Source: Leptodontidium sp. MPI-SDFR-AT-0119 (taxonomy: Eukaryota; Ascomycota; Leotiomycetes; Helotiales; Leptodontidiaceae). Taken from it: 64,000 bases of DNA. The position numbers and the translations under genes were made by a program. The number at the start of each line of letters is the position of its first letter. Within the stretch, counting starts at the first letter, position 1. Positions 52,084 to 63,051 of the stretch are shown here, piece by piece. The notes beneath the pieces are model-generated. The model worked only from the letters and a program-made list of their open reading frames with translations. It was not told the DNA's origin and ran no database searches. The stretch lies in NCBI GenBank assembly GCA_020726505.1, contig JAHLEZ010000017.1, positions 124,001-188,000 on the forward strand. Reading direction: 5' to 3'.

Positions 52084-52754
52084 ATGACGGTTCTTCTCGC
52101 CCTCCTCTCCCTCTTCGCTCTCCTGCCCTTCACTGCAGCAGACGGTTTGGTATCTCTCGATTCTTCCGAAGGGTTCAATAGACTTCGTAGCTGCGCCCTC
52201 GGCTGCTACAACGGTGGCATGCGGGATGGGTACCTCGTTGCCGACCAAATAGACTGCCAAAAGCCCGGCATAGTTTACGTTCCTCCGGACAACGATTGTT
52301 TTCTGCCGCCCCGATCTTCAAGAAACTGCCGTCCGATACCTATCGCAATGTGTATCATCTTCTTGCAGTGCCAACCAGTTGGATATATCAAGCGCAACGC
52401 AGGTCTACAATGACTACTGTAACGCAGCTGGCTACACCGCTGCACTTCCGAATTCCGTTCCGGCTCAGACTACTAGTGGTATGTTATTCCTAAACACCTC
52501 GAGTTCTTCGCCAACATTTCATAGCAACTACGAGAACATTTACATCCGCAATTGGACACAGTGGTACACCAGTGGAGACTGGCTCAGTTGGATCGGATGT
52601 GCCAACATCGGACCAATCTTCCGGCGCCAGCAAATCTGGAATGAGTACGGGCGAAATGATAGGAGTCATAGCCGGTGTTGTCGGTGCAATTGCCGCTGTA
52701 ATAGGATGTTTTTTTATTAAATACAAGCACTATAAGAGACAGAGGAGATTGTGA
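52084..52754 (+). pseudogene. CFEM-like secreted/membrane-anchored Cys-rich protein with a one-base frameshift
   Basis: Exon 1 is 52084-52478 and exon 2 is 52573-52754 (GTATGT donor; acceptor ACACCAG). The signal peptide is MTVLLALLSLFALLPFTAA. The CFEM-like eight-Cys pattern is RSCALGC, DC, then in the next frame NDCFCRPDLQETAVRYLSQC, SSSC and VYNDYCNAAG. Then a Ser/Thr-rich stalk, a TM segment (MIGVIAGVVGAIAAVIGCFF) and a basic cytosolic tail KYKHYKRQRRL. The frame changes at a T run (52299-52302): three Ts would keep NDCFCRPD open, four are present, and the exon sum is one base over a multiple of three. Either a true frameshift or a sequencing error. CFEM proteins act at the fungal cell surface in haem uptake or host interaction. 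Confidence 0.65.
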
Positions 52755-52859
52755 CAAGTTGGACCGAGTAACATGCCATTATAGGTGGTGATGACAGGAA
52801 GGTAGAATGTTTGGATCTAGGTATGAAGAAACATGATTGCTAGTTTATGGGCCTTTTAG

Positions 52860-54674
52860 TCAGGTCCAGATCTGGTGGAGTGTAGAATATCCTCTTCTGC
52901 GAATGATACATTTACAGACGGAATAAATGCCTGCTGCGACAAGTACGAGAATCGTCATATTGAACAGAAGTCCAATCCAACCATAAGACGTCAATTTGAG
53001 GATGATATCGAAGATTCCAGGATCCTGGAAGTGCATGTCAGCTTTGTGATTCAAGGGTTTGAAAGGAAGGGAATGCCAATTGAGTTTAATGGACGTTAGC
53101 ATCCGGGGAGATTTCATACGTACCTCACACGTCACTGTGACAACTTCCGATTCTCCCAACGCAGTCCCATTTGCATCAATGGCCACAGCTTTCACAAAGT
53201 TCCAATTCCCACAATCGACTTTCAGCTTCGTCTCAAATCCCGTCCTCTCAATCCTCACATCCTCAACCCCAAGCTCCCCGCCATCCTCATTCAAACCCCT
53301 CAAAACCCACACCCTAACCTCCGTCGCCCCATTCCAACTAACATACACCCAACCCCCCACACTCCGTACCTTCGGCCTCGTCGTCGATCTTCCAACCCAA
53401 GGAAACTTCAACACTTTATAAGTCTGCACAGCTCCAGTGTTGAAGAATTTCTGACTGCCGATATGCACATCACACAGCACTTCGCCATCGGCGCTGAATT
53501 CTGTCCATGCAGCGTTGTATCCATACCCGATGAGGATGTTACCACTAGGAAGTGTTTGCATGGAGCCTTGAGAGCCGCTGATGATTTTGCGTGGGTTGAT
53601 GTAACTGGTTTTCAGGGTGGCTGTCATGGCTCGTAGATCAAGTGCGATGTGTACACCTCGGGAGTGGTCAACCGTAGGCTTGAGTTTGTATCGCGCGCCA
53701 TTATCGAAGAGCGTTATACCGCTATGATCAGCTGTCCATCTAGCATGGTGCTGCCACCCGAATTTCGTAGCTTTGCCATCCGACAGATCTGTAAATGAGT
53801 TTCGACGTCCGCCCAACTCCCAGAGGATAGAGCCGTTGGTGCCAGAGATGTACATCAGGCATTGATAGTAGCGAGATGAGATGAGATAGTTCCCAAGTGC
53901 GTCTTTGTCAATGCTGTTTATGTGGAAGAAGTCATACCCACTGTACCTGTTGCGGCCGCTTGAGCCAGATGGGAAATCGGATTTGTTGATATCGACGTGA
54001 TCGTAGGCGTGCCATTCGAAGAGCATTTCGCTAGTCTCGATGTTGATTTCTTGGAAGACGGAATCCCAGATGTAGCCTTGCGGGCGAAGACCTATGCCCC
54101 AATCACCCTCCTCGTAGCGATACTGGGTTAGAAGTGCAGTTCCATGGTCGGTGATGGTAAATTCGTGGAAATCACCCAGTCTGCCGTTTCCTGCTGTGAA
54201 GTTGTAGACTTGCTTATGTGATGCATCGAGCTGGATACATCAATTTATCATCTGACGTTCACGGGTGAGAAATCTCACCATGATATAAGTACCCTCCCCA
54301 TGCCCAAGCGAATCATCTCCTTTCCAGAATGTCAAATAGTCATTTCCTTTGTATCTCTGCACAGAAAGACCAAATGTCTCCCCGTAACTGGGATCCATCC
54401 ACACGAGATTTCCACTCGTGTCATGGATCATCGGACTTTTCCATTCAGGTTTGACTTTGTCACCTCGCAAACTTGTCATGATGTACATTCCGTCGTCACA
54501 CATTGGATTTGACTGCTGAATATTATGGCGAGGTGAGATGAGATCAGGTTCGGTAACGTATGATTTGTGGGGATAGGGTCCATATTTACCACGATCAAAA
54601 TCTGTGGATTTGAAGAATGTGCTAACTTCAGCTGTGACTGCTGAGACGAGAACTGCAATAAAACCAAGACGCAT
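52860..54674 (-). CDS. Arylsulfotransferase-like (ASST family) secreted/membrane protein
   Basis: Three exons, 54674-54279, 54230-53124 and 53024-52860, sum to 556 codons (555 aa). The start MRLGFIAVLVSAVTA is chosen over the ATG 14 codons upstream because it begins the signal peptide. Family landmarks: QQSNPMCDDGMYIMTSLRG, GNLVWMDPSYGETFGLSVQR, RPQGYIWDSVFQEINIET, LFEWHAYDHVD, HINSIDKDALGNYLISSRY, GSILWELGGR, FGWQHHARW, QGSMQTLPSGNILIGYGYN. These repeating blade motifs fit the beta-propeller of the fungal arylsulfotransferase-like family. A C-terminal TM helix (LLFNMTILVLVAAGIYSV) with a basic tail anchors it. Whether it transfers sulfate is unproven for fungal members. Confidence 0.88.
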
Positions 54675-55188
54675 GCTGCTAATACAGGGGGAAAAGGCTC
54701 CGAAAGAAAGCCACACTGACGGCTAAAGAAAACAGCTGGCAGTTGGTACAATGTCAGAAAACCCCAAAGGGAAAAACAGACGCAAAGATTGAACACAGTC
54801 AAACAGTGAAGAAAAGTGCGACAAAATGAACGACAAGGATTGATTCTGAGGCTTCCTAGAACTGGACTTTCCCCTGCCTTATATTTCCGCGCAGGCCCTG
54901 CGTGGATCATCCGAAATTAGATAACGATTTTCTTCTTGAATACCAAGCCCACTAAGACACGCGGCCGCGCCCCTGATAAGATGTGGAGATCGTGGGTTTC
55001 ATCTTGGCCAAGAAGCGCATGCGGCATCGAGTGTCATTGTGTAGCCCAAAAGGCATCAATGATGTTGAGAAGTGTGAGTCAGTCAAAGATACCACTTGAG
55101 ATCTCTAGTGACATGTGAGGAAAATTCAGAAAGAAGTAAAGCTGGTTAATAGTCATGACATTGTGAAGTCATCCTATGATCATTATCG
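54675..55188. other. Intergenic between two minus-strand genes
   Basis: Promoter side of the arylsulfotransferase-like gene and 3' side of the AMP-binding gene. Nothing else noticed. Confidence 0.5.
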
Positions 55189-56982
55189 TTACAGCAAGGC
55201 CAATGTGTGGTCCTCTCTGATCTTCCCACTAATACCCAATGGTGCTTCTCCACCAACAACAGCTGGGCCTCGAGCAAATACCTACAAAGCGATTAGTTAG
55301 ATTCGCCATGTATAGTGAATAACTCACATCTCCAGCAGAAGCTGTATCTGTCGTCTTGTGCTGCTTGCTATCTTTGAAAAATAACTCTACGCTGGTAACC
55401 GGAGCCCCGAAATGCGACTGGATCTCCGGATCAACGCCAACTCTGTAGTCGTACAGACCAGTTTGTGTCACGGCTCCAGCTACTTTTGCAGAAGTGAGAG
55501 CATAAATGATACGAGATCCAGTGTAGATTCTCAAATCAGACAACATCTGGGAGCTTAAGGGAGTGGATTTGACACCAGCTTGCTCTGAGACGTATATCAG
55601 ACGCAACTTTCCTGGAGTATTCCCAACAGCCGGACGAAGTGAGTCGTACATGCGAGAGAACATTGATGCGAGTGGCATGACACCATCTTGAACAAGTGCT
55701 CTGGTTTGGAACCAGTGTACAACGTTGTATAGCGAAGTGTTCAACTTGCCTGCTGTTTCGGCGTGAGTTTTGGCGAGAGTGCTTGCTGATGTCACAATGA
55801 TGGTTGGAGCAATGCCTTGAGTTGCCAGAACCAGGTCAGGGCTTTCCCCAGCCACTGAGTTTAAAGCTACCGAGGCATTTGAATAAAGCGCGGAGAGCGT
55901 CAAGACCAGTGGATACATTGTCGAGAACGAGTCAACAGGAAGGAAAAGATCCGCGTGAGTGATTCGCTGCGTTGTTGGGACGGAAGTCAGTTGGCCCGCT
56001 ATTCCAGCAATAATATTAGCGTGAGTGAACTGAACAAGTTCTCCTGATGGCCAAAAAGCCAGTACTTTCTTCGGTACAGAAGTCTTGTCAACCGCTGGTA
56101 ATTCAGTTCCAGCGCTCGGTTCCTGATCTTGGACAATTTCGGACCACGTTGAGACGTTGACAGCTCCTCCAGTTCCTTTAGGTACTTCGTTCCAGTCCAT
56201 GTGTCTACTGCCTTCATCAACCACCCAGATCAGCTGTTCTAGAGCAGGGTAGCTCTTGGTTATGACATCGAATGGAAATGATCCAACCGCAGCTACGACA
56301 GTATCGGCCTTTGCCTTGTGCAGTAACGAGATAATTTTTTCGATGGGTTGGTCGTATGGAACAAGCGTAACGGCCAAGTCGTAGAAGGCGCAGGCAAAGA
56401 CAGTTGCCAGAAACTCGACGGAGTTTGGGAGGTATATGGCAACATTCTTTCCACCATTTTGCTTGATATTCTGTCCGATAAGATTGATTTGTCGGGTAAT
56501 ATCAGCTATTGAAGTTAGCAATTTGAACTTGTCGAAGAACATGGCTACATACCAAGATCATGTTCAACTACTTGTTCAGAGCCCAGGACCGTCAACAATC
56601 TTCCTACTTCGCCAGTCTCCTTGCCTTCTCGGTCCAAGCCTCCGGCCACAGCTCTTCTCCAGATATCTCTCAAATCTCCATCCCGGCCTTTTGCCCATTT
56701 CGAGTCTCCTGGATCCTTGATGTTTAATCCGGCGTTCAAGGGTATTCCGTGAGGCGCGGAATGGGATCGGAAGACGGCAGATTCTCCTTCTTGTCGAACT
56801 GGAGAAGCTTGTGCTTGTCTGGCCAGCAGCATAGGATGGGCATCTGGATCTCGAGCTGAAACTACTTGGTAGATAAAGGCTGAAATGACGATTGTGAAGA
56901 GGGCTGTAGAGTAGATGTCCCACTCTCCAAGGACACTGGTGACAGTCTCGTCCAGCTTCATCATCAGATTATCGAAACCCAT
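55189..56982 (-). CDS. AMP-binding (acyl-CoA synthetase-like) protein with N-terminal TM helix and degenerate P-loop
   Basis: Exons 56982-56553, 56505-55328 and 55281-55189 sum to 567 codons (566 aa). N-terminal TM segment (TALFTIVISAFIYQVV), then DPDAHPMLLARQAQASPVRQ and a conserved GRDGDLRDIWRRAV. ANL-fold signals: NVAIYLPNSVEFLATVFACA, TLVPYDQP, LEQLIWVVDE, AFWPSGELVQFTHANIIAGI, FLPVDSFSTMYPLVLTLSA. The Ser/Thr/Gly-rich ATP-binding signature expected before THANI is absent (AFWPSGELVQF), and the C-terminal domain is short (GPAVVGGEAPLGISGKIRED). So it looks like an adenylate-forming-enzyme relative that may be catalytically impaired or specialised, probably ER- or organelle-membrane-bound. 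No disruption of the gene itself. Confidence 0.82.
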
Positions 56983-57525
56983 GATGGCAGAATAGAAGAA
57001 TTAAATAGAAGGGAATATCTTCATGGACGTTTCGCTGGAGGCGGTTTATGTTGTTTTGTTCCAAACAAAGGTCTCCTGTCATGAATCTGAGGTCAGTACT
57101 TTATCAGATTGGGTCGAGGCTGACACGTAAGGATGGCGGGGCTATCATCCGAGGCGCAACCGGCGCTAGATACAGCCGACAGGGGCTCTGGAGTGCCATG
57201 AAAATAAGGTACGAGGGCCTTGGACCTGGGAGTGGATTTGGGAAAGGCTTCAAAACAAAACAAACATCACGCCGACCACGCATACGACTGCGATCAGCTC
57301 CCACCAATGATTCTATAGGACAACTCTGCCATAACGACACTTCTACTAACCAACAGCTACTAACTTGCGAGCGGAAGCCAAAAGCCCAGGGCACAAAGAC
57401 GAGTCTGCGAGGTACGAACCATTGATCTCCATTTCACATTAAAAGCAAGAAAGAGGCAGCAAGCTAATTACTCTTGTGCTGCAGCTCAACAACTGGCACC
57501 GAGACAACTACACCCTCAAGCAGCA
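56983..57525. other. Divergent promoter region
   Basis: Lies between the AMP-binding gene (minus) and POM34 (plus). No supported gene inside. Confidence 0.5.
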
Positions 57526-58349
57526 ATGTCTACACCTACTCGCCCATCAACTCCGGTCGCGCAATCCACACCCTCAACACCTGTCACTGGGACATGGAGA
57601 CACCCGAAGTTGGACGAGATTGTTAGACGCCAGAATGCCTCGAACTTCACCGCAAGCAATGTCAAGAAGATCGCATACAATAGTGGTGGACTCTTGGTAG
57701 TTTTCGTCATAGGACGAATCCTGTGGACCTTGTATGTACCGAATCTGCCAGCAACGGGCCTCTACTAATTTTTGCCAGTCTCCCAAGTCTTTTCCACCCG
57801 GGCAAAGCTTTCACACCTTACGCAGACTGGGCCTATTACATTCTACAACTTGTCTTCCTGTTCAACATCGCGATGGCATGCATGCCACTGATACGAACTG
57901 TGGACGACATCTCAGACATTCCTCTCACACCAGCTCAACGAAAGCTTCTTGGGCTACCACCGAGCTCTGCGCCACCTACGCCAGGTTCACAATACGTTAC
58001 TCCGCCGAGATATGCAAGGACAACGCCAGTAGGAGGGTCGCCTGGCGCGAGAGGAAACTATTCAGGATCGCCACTGTCAGCGAAGGGCAGTCCGAATGGT
58101 AGTACAACAGGCTTGCCTTTCTCTCCAGGATCGAGTCCTTTATTGCAAAAGGCAATGGGTGGTGGAATGAATGGGACTAGGCGGGCTTCATATGGTTCTC
58201 CAAGTCCTCTTGGTCCGTCTTTGAGGATTGGATCAGAGACTCCTGGCTCGCCAAGTCCTGCTTCGAAGACTGGTGGACTTGGATTGAATAGCAAGTGGCT
58301 TTATGACAAGGGACGGAGGAATTCAGGGAGTTCTAGGTTGTACTCATAG
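57526..58349 (+). CDS. POM34: Nuclear pore membrane protein Pom34
   Basis: Exons 57526-57731 and 57779-58349 (GTATGT donor, TTGCCAG acceptor, CTACTAATT branch site) sum to 259 codons (258 aa). An N-terminal Thr/Pro-rich stretch, a first TM helix (GGLLVVFVIGRILWTL), a short lumenal loop with PGKAFTPYADWAY, a second TM helix (YILQLVFLFNIAMACMPLI), then LTPAQRKLLGLPPSSAPPTP and a long Ser/Gly/Pro-rich tail. This two-TM layout with the LTP-QR-LLGL motif is that of the nuclear pore component Pom34, which anchors the pore ring to the nuclear envelope. Confidence 0.88.
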
Positions 58350-58676
58350 ACGTCGATCAGATGTTGAGTTTTTGTATTATTGAGCAGATACCCATATGCA
58401 GACTTGGCGAGCTGCGTTAATTCGAGACAATGAACCCACGAATGAATATTAGAAGACAAAACCACTTCTCGAATTTCATATCTGACTCTTTGTCTTTCAG
58501 TAAAGAGCACCAATCAAACTTGGGTAATGGTGTTCTCATTTCTTCATCCTTCACGTGGTGATTAGATCCGGACGCTGGCAATCGAATCTACCGACAAGCA
58601 TCCAGGAACTTGAAGCTCTGCCACTCCTCACTCCCCTCACAGTACACACAACACCGGATGATTAACGCAATTCAGA

Positions 58677-61600
58677 ATGGGGGCCTCCGACTCGAAGCTC
58701 GTGTTCAAGAAGGGCATATTTAGACTATCAGAGGACAAAGTCATCCCCGCCGATGATCCATACTGGGCATCTGTAAGATACCTTATAGCCAGCCTTCCCT
58801 CCCCCATCTCCCCCATACTAACACTCTACCGCGCGCCAGTTCTGGGAGCTCCCTGAGTCCACTGAGGACATCTTCAGTCTCTTCTCACCGAACGATATCC
58901 GGCGGACGCGCGACACGGCGCTGGAGAATTTAGAGACGCTGGTGCTTGCGATTACAAGCCGCCTGTTCATACTCCGACACCACCCTTCGTTTCCAGATCC
59001 AGAGCTTGCGCCAGAGAGAGATGCGCTGAACTGTATACGAATCCTGACTCGGATCCTACCATATGTCTACGAGGCGGAGCAGTTACAGGCGTGGGAAGAT
59101 AAGTTCTTCTGGGGCGTGAGGAGGAAGCGGACACGGTATGCAGCCATTGAGTAAGTATCGTAGGAAGATGGACGGCTGACAAGCTTCTAGGAAAGCGTCG
59201 CTGGCTCGCGATGTACTCTTCGATGAATCGCAGGAAGAGCTTGCGAAGCTCGAGGCGGCGGGTGAGGAGTTCGAGGAAGTGAAGCCGCTCGCCGAGGAGC
59301 TGATAGATACCCTGATCGACCTACTCTTCTTTGCGGATTTCACGCTCCCCCGGCCGCAGAATACGAAGAATAAAGTCACGTATGCGATATGGCAGAGTGG
59401 TGTGGGGTGCAATACTTCGATTGGGACGAGCAAGGAATTTGAGAGTAATAGGACTGAGATATTGAGATTGCTCTTGACTTTGACTAGTCAGAGCATGTAT
59501 ATGTCGGCGAATCTCTTGCCGGTTCAGGGTGTCAAGGCGATTAGCTATATTGTTACTTGTCCGGATAAGCAGGTGGTTCTATCGGTCCTCTGCTCGTTAT
59601 TGAATACTGTAAGTCAAGTGGATGGGTGATCAAGGTAAAGAGCTAACATCCCCAGACTCTGAAGTATAATCCGGCTTCTTGGCGAGTTCCATACAATGTC
59701 CAAGTTTTCAAGGATCCTAAGGCTATACTGGTCACATATGCACTTCAGGTTGGTCTGCTGAAATACTTTGAGCAGGAAGGCTGGCTAACCAATCCAGTTC
59801 CTCCTGGTTATTCTGCTCTACCCAATACCAGAAACAGACCCTGCGCACGCAAAGAAGAGTACGCATTCTCGATATATGACTATCATTACGACCAAAGCTG
59901 ACTTACGCAGATTACTTTCGACATTTTCTTGGTCGTTTACATAGACCTCAAGACTTCCAATTCATCGTCGATGGAATGACAAGAATCCTCAACCAACCCC
60001 TCAACGCCAGTACTTCCTACATCCCTGGCAACCAACAATCCGTGAAATGTACATCTGAGATGATCATGCTCTTCTGGGAGATTACTCAGTGCAATAAACG
60101 ATTTCGCTCATTTATCATCGATACTGGTCGATCGCATGATTTCCTGGTTCTGATCCTCTTCTATGCCATCGAGTACAAACTAGATGCTTCGAAGCAAGGA
60201 GTCGTTCGGATGTGTGTTTTCTTGCTCCAGACTCTGAGTGTGGAGCCGAATTTTGGGAAGAACCTCAACAAGAGATTCGAGGCCCAAGAAACTCTACCAC
60301 CAACTATCCGACTGCAGAATTTCAACGGAACCTATGCAGATTTCCTCATCCATGTAAGCTCGCATGACTGGGAAAAGAAATGCTTTTACTAACGTTCTCC
60401 AGTCGATCTACAACATAATCACAACGAGCCAAGGAAAGCTCACAGCCATCTACCCGGCTTTATTAGCAGTCATTAACAACATCGCTGCGTACCTCGAGAA
60501 TCTGAGCGCATCAGCTTCTTCGAAACTTCTTCAACTCTTCTCTTCCATGTCTTCACCCAGCTTTCTACTGGCAAACGAGGGCAACCATAACTTGCTTCAG
60601 TCACTGCTTGAGAGCATGAATGCTATTATCGAGCATCAGTTTATTAGTGAGTGCCCCCATCTCGTAGATGTAATCAGCACCAGAGCGCTCAAGGAGCATT
60701 TGCGGACTCCTGGCCTCCAAGACTCATTACCTGGTAACGAGCTTGGACTGAATGGTCCTTTACTTAGAAATTAATATGACGCCCAAGGGGTTTCAGTCGC
60801 GACGTAAGAATTTGGTTATCTGAGAAGTGTGCGGGATTTCCAATGGAGCTGGTGCTGACTCTCATATTAGAAAATCCAAATTTCATCTATGCTGTTCTGC
60901 GGAATCATAAGCGATTCGAAGGTAAGCAACTCTATGTGGAGTTTTGTTTCCACGATAACTGACTGGATTAGCTCTTCGAACGTTTACACTTGAGAGTGGC
61001 CAAGAAGAGATCGAACGCCGGAATCGACGCAGGAAAGAGCGCCAGACAGATCCCAATGACCTAGCAGAGAGTCGAAGAGGATCCGTTGATAGTCTTCGAA
61101 GTCCGTCGATAAGCCAACCGCATGCTCCAACTCTCAGTGACGTACCAGAAGATGGAACATTTGCCATTGGAGACGACGAGGATGAGGATACCGATGATGA
61201 CAATCGTCCTACACCAGCCGAATCAACACCCACTGAGCAGCCATCAAGGGCCTCGTCTGTTTCATCAAGCATGGACGATGCAGTCCCCACCCAGTTGAGA
61301 GGGATGTCAGAGAAGGCGAGAGGAAAGATGCCAGGTAAGTTATTAACTTGTCAGCAGGTATACAGGCATCTAACATCAATAGCTGGCATGCCAACCTTCT
61401 CGCGTGCAAACAGCACAACGAGTCTAAACAGTTACTCTACAGCAGCCTTTTCAATCCACGGCGCTTTTGAGCCCACTCCAGATTGGATTGAGTCATGGCT
61501 TACAGAACTCCCCCTCCATACAATCCTCACCCTTATTGACCAAATTGCACCACTCCTACCTACACAACGCTCATCCACCGACACTCCCTCAACTTCCATA

Positions 61601-62029
61601 ATCCGTACCATTCAAACGGCCAAGGTCACAGGTGTGGACCCCTCACCAATACGCATTCAGTATTTCGAATGGTCGCCCCTATCCCTCGGCTGGTACGAAT
61701 CTCTCCTCTGGTCATTTGTCTTCACAAGCGAGATGCAAGTGCAAAAAGGCACCGTCGGCGTCTGGAACGGGACGGCAATCAAGCTTTTCCGCGTCGAGAC
61801 CGTCGCTCCTAGCGGACCTACTTTAAGCTCTCCCCGCGGAGCAGTAGATGCAGTAGGGAGCAACATCGTGAGTCGAATTGGTAGCATCAACCTGAGAGGT
61901 GTTGGTGGTGGGGGACAGGACGCGCAGTCAGGTGGGGGTGGCGATGGGAGAGCGGAAAGACCGCTGTTAGCGAGGACCGGAACGGGCAATGGGGAAAGGC
62001 CTGGCTTGATTAGAGGGGCTATTGTCTAG
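58677..62029 (+). CDS. HID1 family Golgi protein (hid-1/Ecm30-like)
   Basis: Ten exons: 58677-58772, 58840-59150, 59191-59608, 59656-59748, 59798-59858, 59911-60353, 60403-60646, 60871-60921, 60972-61334, 61383-62029, summing to 909 codons (908 aa). The N-terminal MGASDSKLVFKKGIFRLSED could be myristoylated on Gly2, as in HID1. Further landmarks: PYWASFWELPESTEDIFSLF, LLFFADFTLP, QSGVGCNTSIGTS, ANLLPVQGVKAISYIV, SEMIMLFWEITQCNKRF, FVLLQTLSVEPNFGKNLN-like FLLQTLSVEPNFGKNLN, NPNFIYAVLRNHKRFEALRT, an acidic linker (GDDEDEDTDDDN) and WIESWLTELPLHTILTLID. HID1 acts in late-Golgi/secretory vesicle trafficking. The intron at 60647-60870 (224 bp) is longer than the others. Confidence 0.92.
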
Positions 62030-63051
62030 ACATGTGCCATGTGCTTTTTCAGACGAGATGAGGTAGATGGGATGATCTAGACTATGCCAGCATGGCAAGA
62101 GTCAACCCTCAGTAGTGGTAGTACGAGTACAGTACTGATAGGTAGAGATACACCAGCGAGGCGTTGGGAACAATTGGACTTGGGCGGCATTACTTTTTCC
62201 TATTATACCGAAGTTGTACAGTACATCCCAGTACAGTGGTTATGATTCGTTCTTTTCTGCGCTTTTATGTGCTTGTTCAAGTATCTCTTCCAGTCTCCAG
62301 TTTCCAGTTTTCCGTACCTAGCCCAGCTCAGACTTGGCCAGTAGCTATCGATACCAGCAACAACAACAGCAAGGCAACCCCAACTCGTCGATCCTTTCCC
62401 TCTCAAACCTCTAGGCCACGGGCCCCCCTTCCTGCATGTATCCCCCATTCCAAGTATTTCTCAACGACAATCATTTCCTGGTATCATATCTCATCCAATC
62501 ACCACCCCTTCCACTCTCTTGAAATCTCAGGATCTTCCTCCCCTCGCTTCCAACACCCCTCACCCAAGTGTCAAGCCACTCAAGGGACATGTGGTGTGTG
62601 GCTGTGCAATTCCAACCCGACTCGATCGGCGATGGGACTTTCCCCATGTAGAGTCGGACATGCAGGGACAGCATGCCCTGCAGGGATATGAGGGGTGGGC
62701 AAATGGAGCTTACGAGCTCACGCCACACTCTAGAAGGGGGTCAAGCCACATGTCCACCAGACTGATATGACGGGGGTTTGCGCTGTATTGAAATAATTCT
62801 GAAATCAGATCCGAGTTCATCCACCTGGGTATATACATGTCTCATCTTTACAACTACCTAATCTCTTTAAATCTTGCGATTGCGAAGTTGTTCATATATT
62901 AATTTAGTTGCGCTGGGGAAAGGAAATTTGTCGCGGTTTGTTACAGGTACTGAGGTATTCGAGGATTTCAGAGCGTAGGGCTGAGAATTTTGAGCTTTGG
63001 TTTTGAGAGGCTGAGACATTCAGTGAGGAGAAGAGAAGCTGTGAAGAAGAT
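62030..63051. other. Intergenic, no gene seen
   Basis: 3' flank of the HID1 gene and promoter of the epoxide hydrolase. Short overlapping frames on both strands without protein character. Confidence 0.5.

Noticed and set aside
62164..62770. Overlapping plus-strand frames downstream of the HID1 gene
   Set aside because: Low-complexity translations, no splice consistency, no recognisable family.
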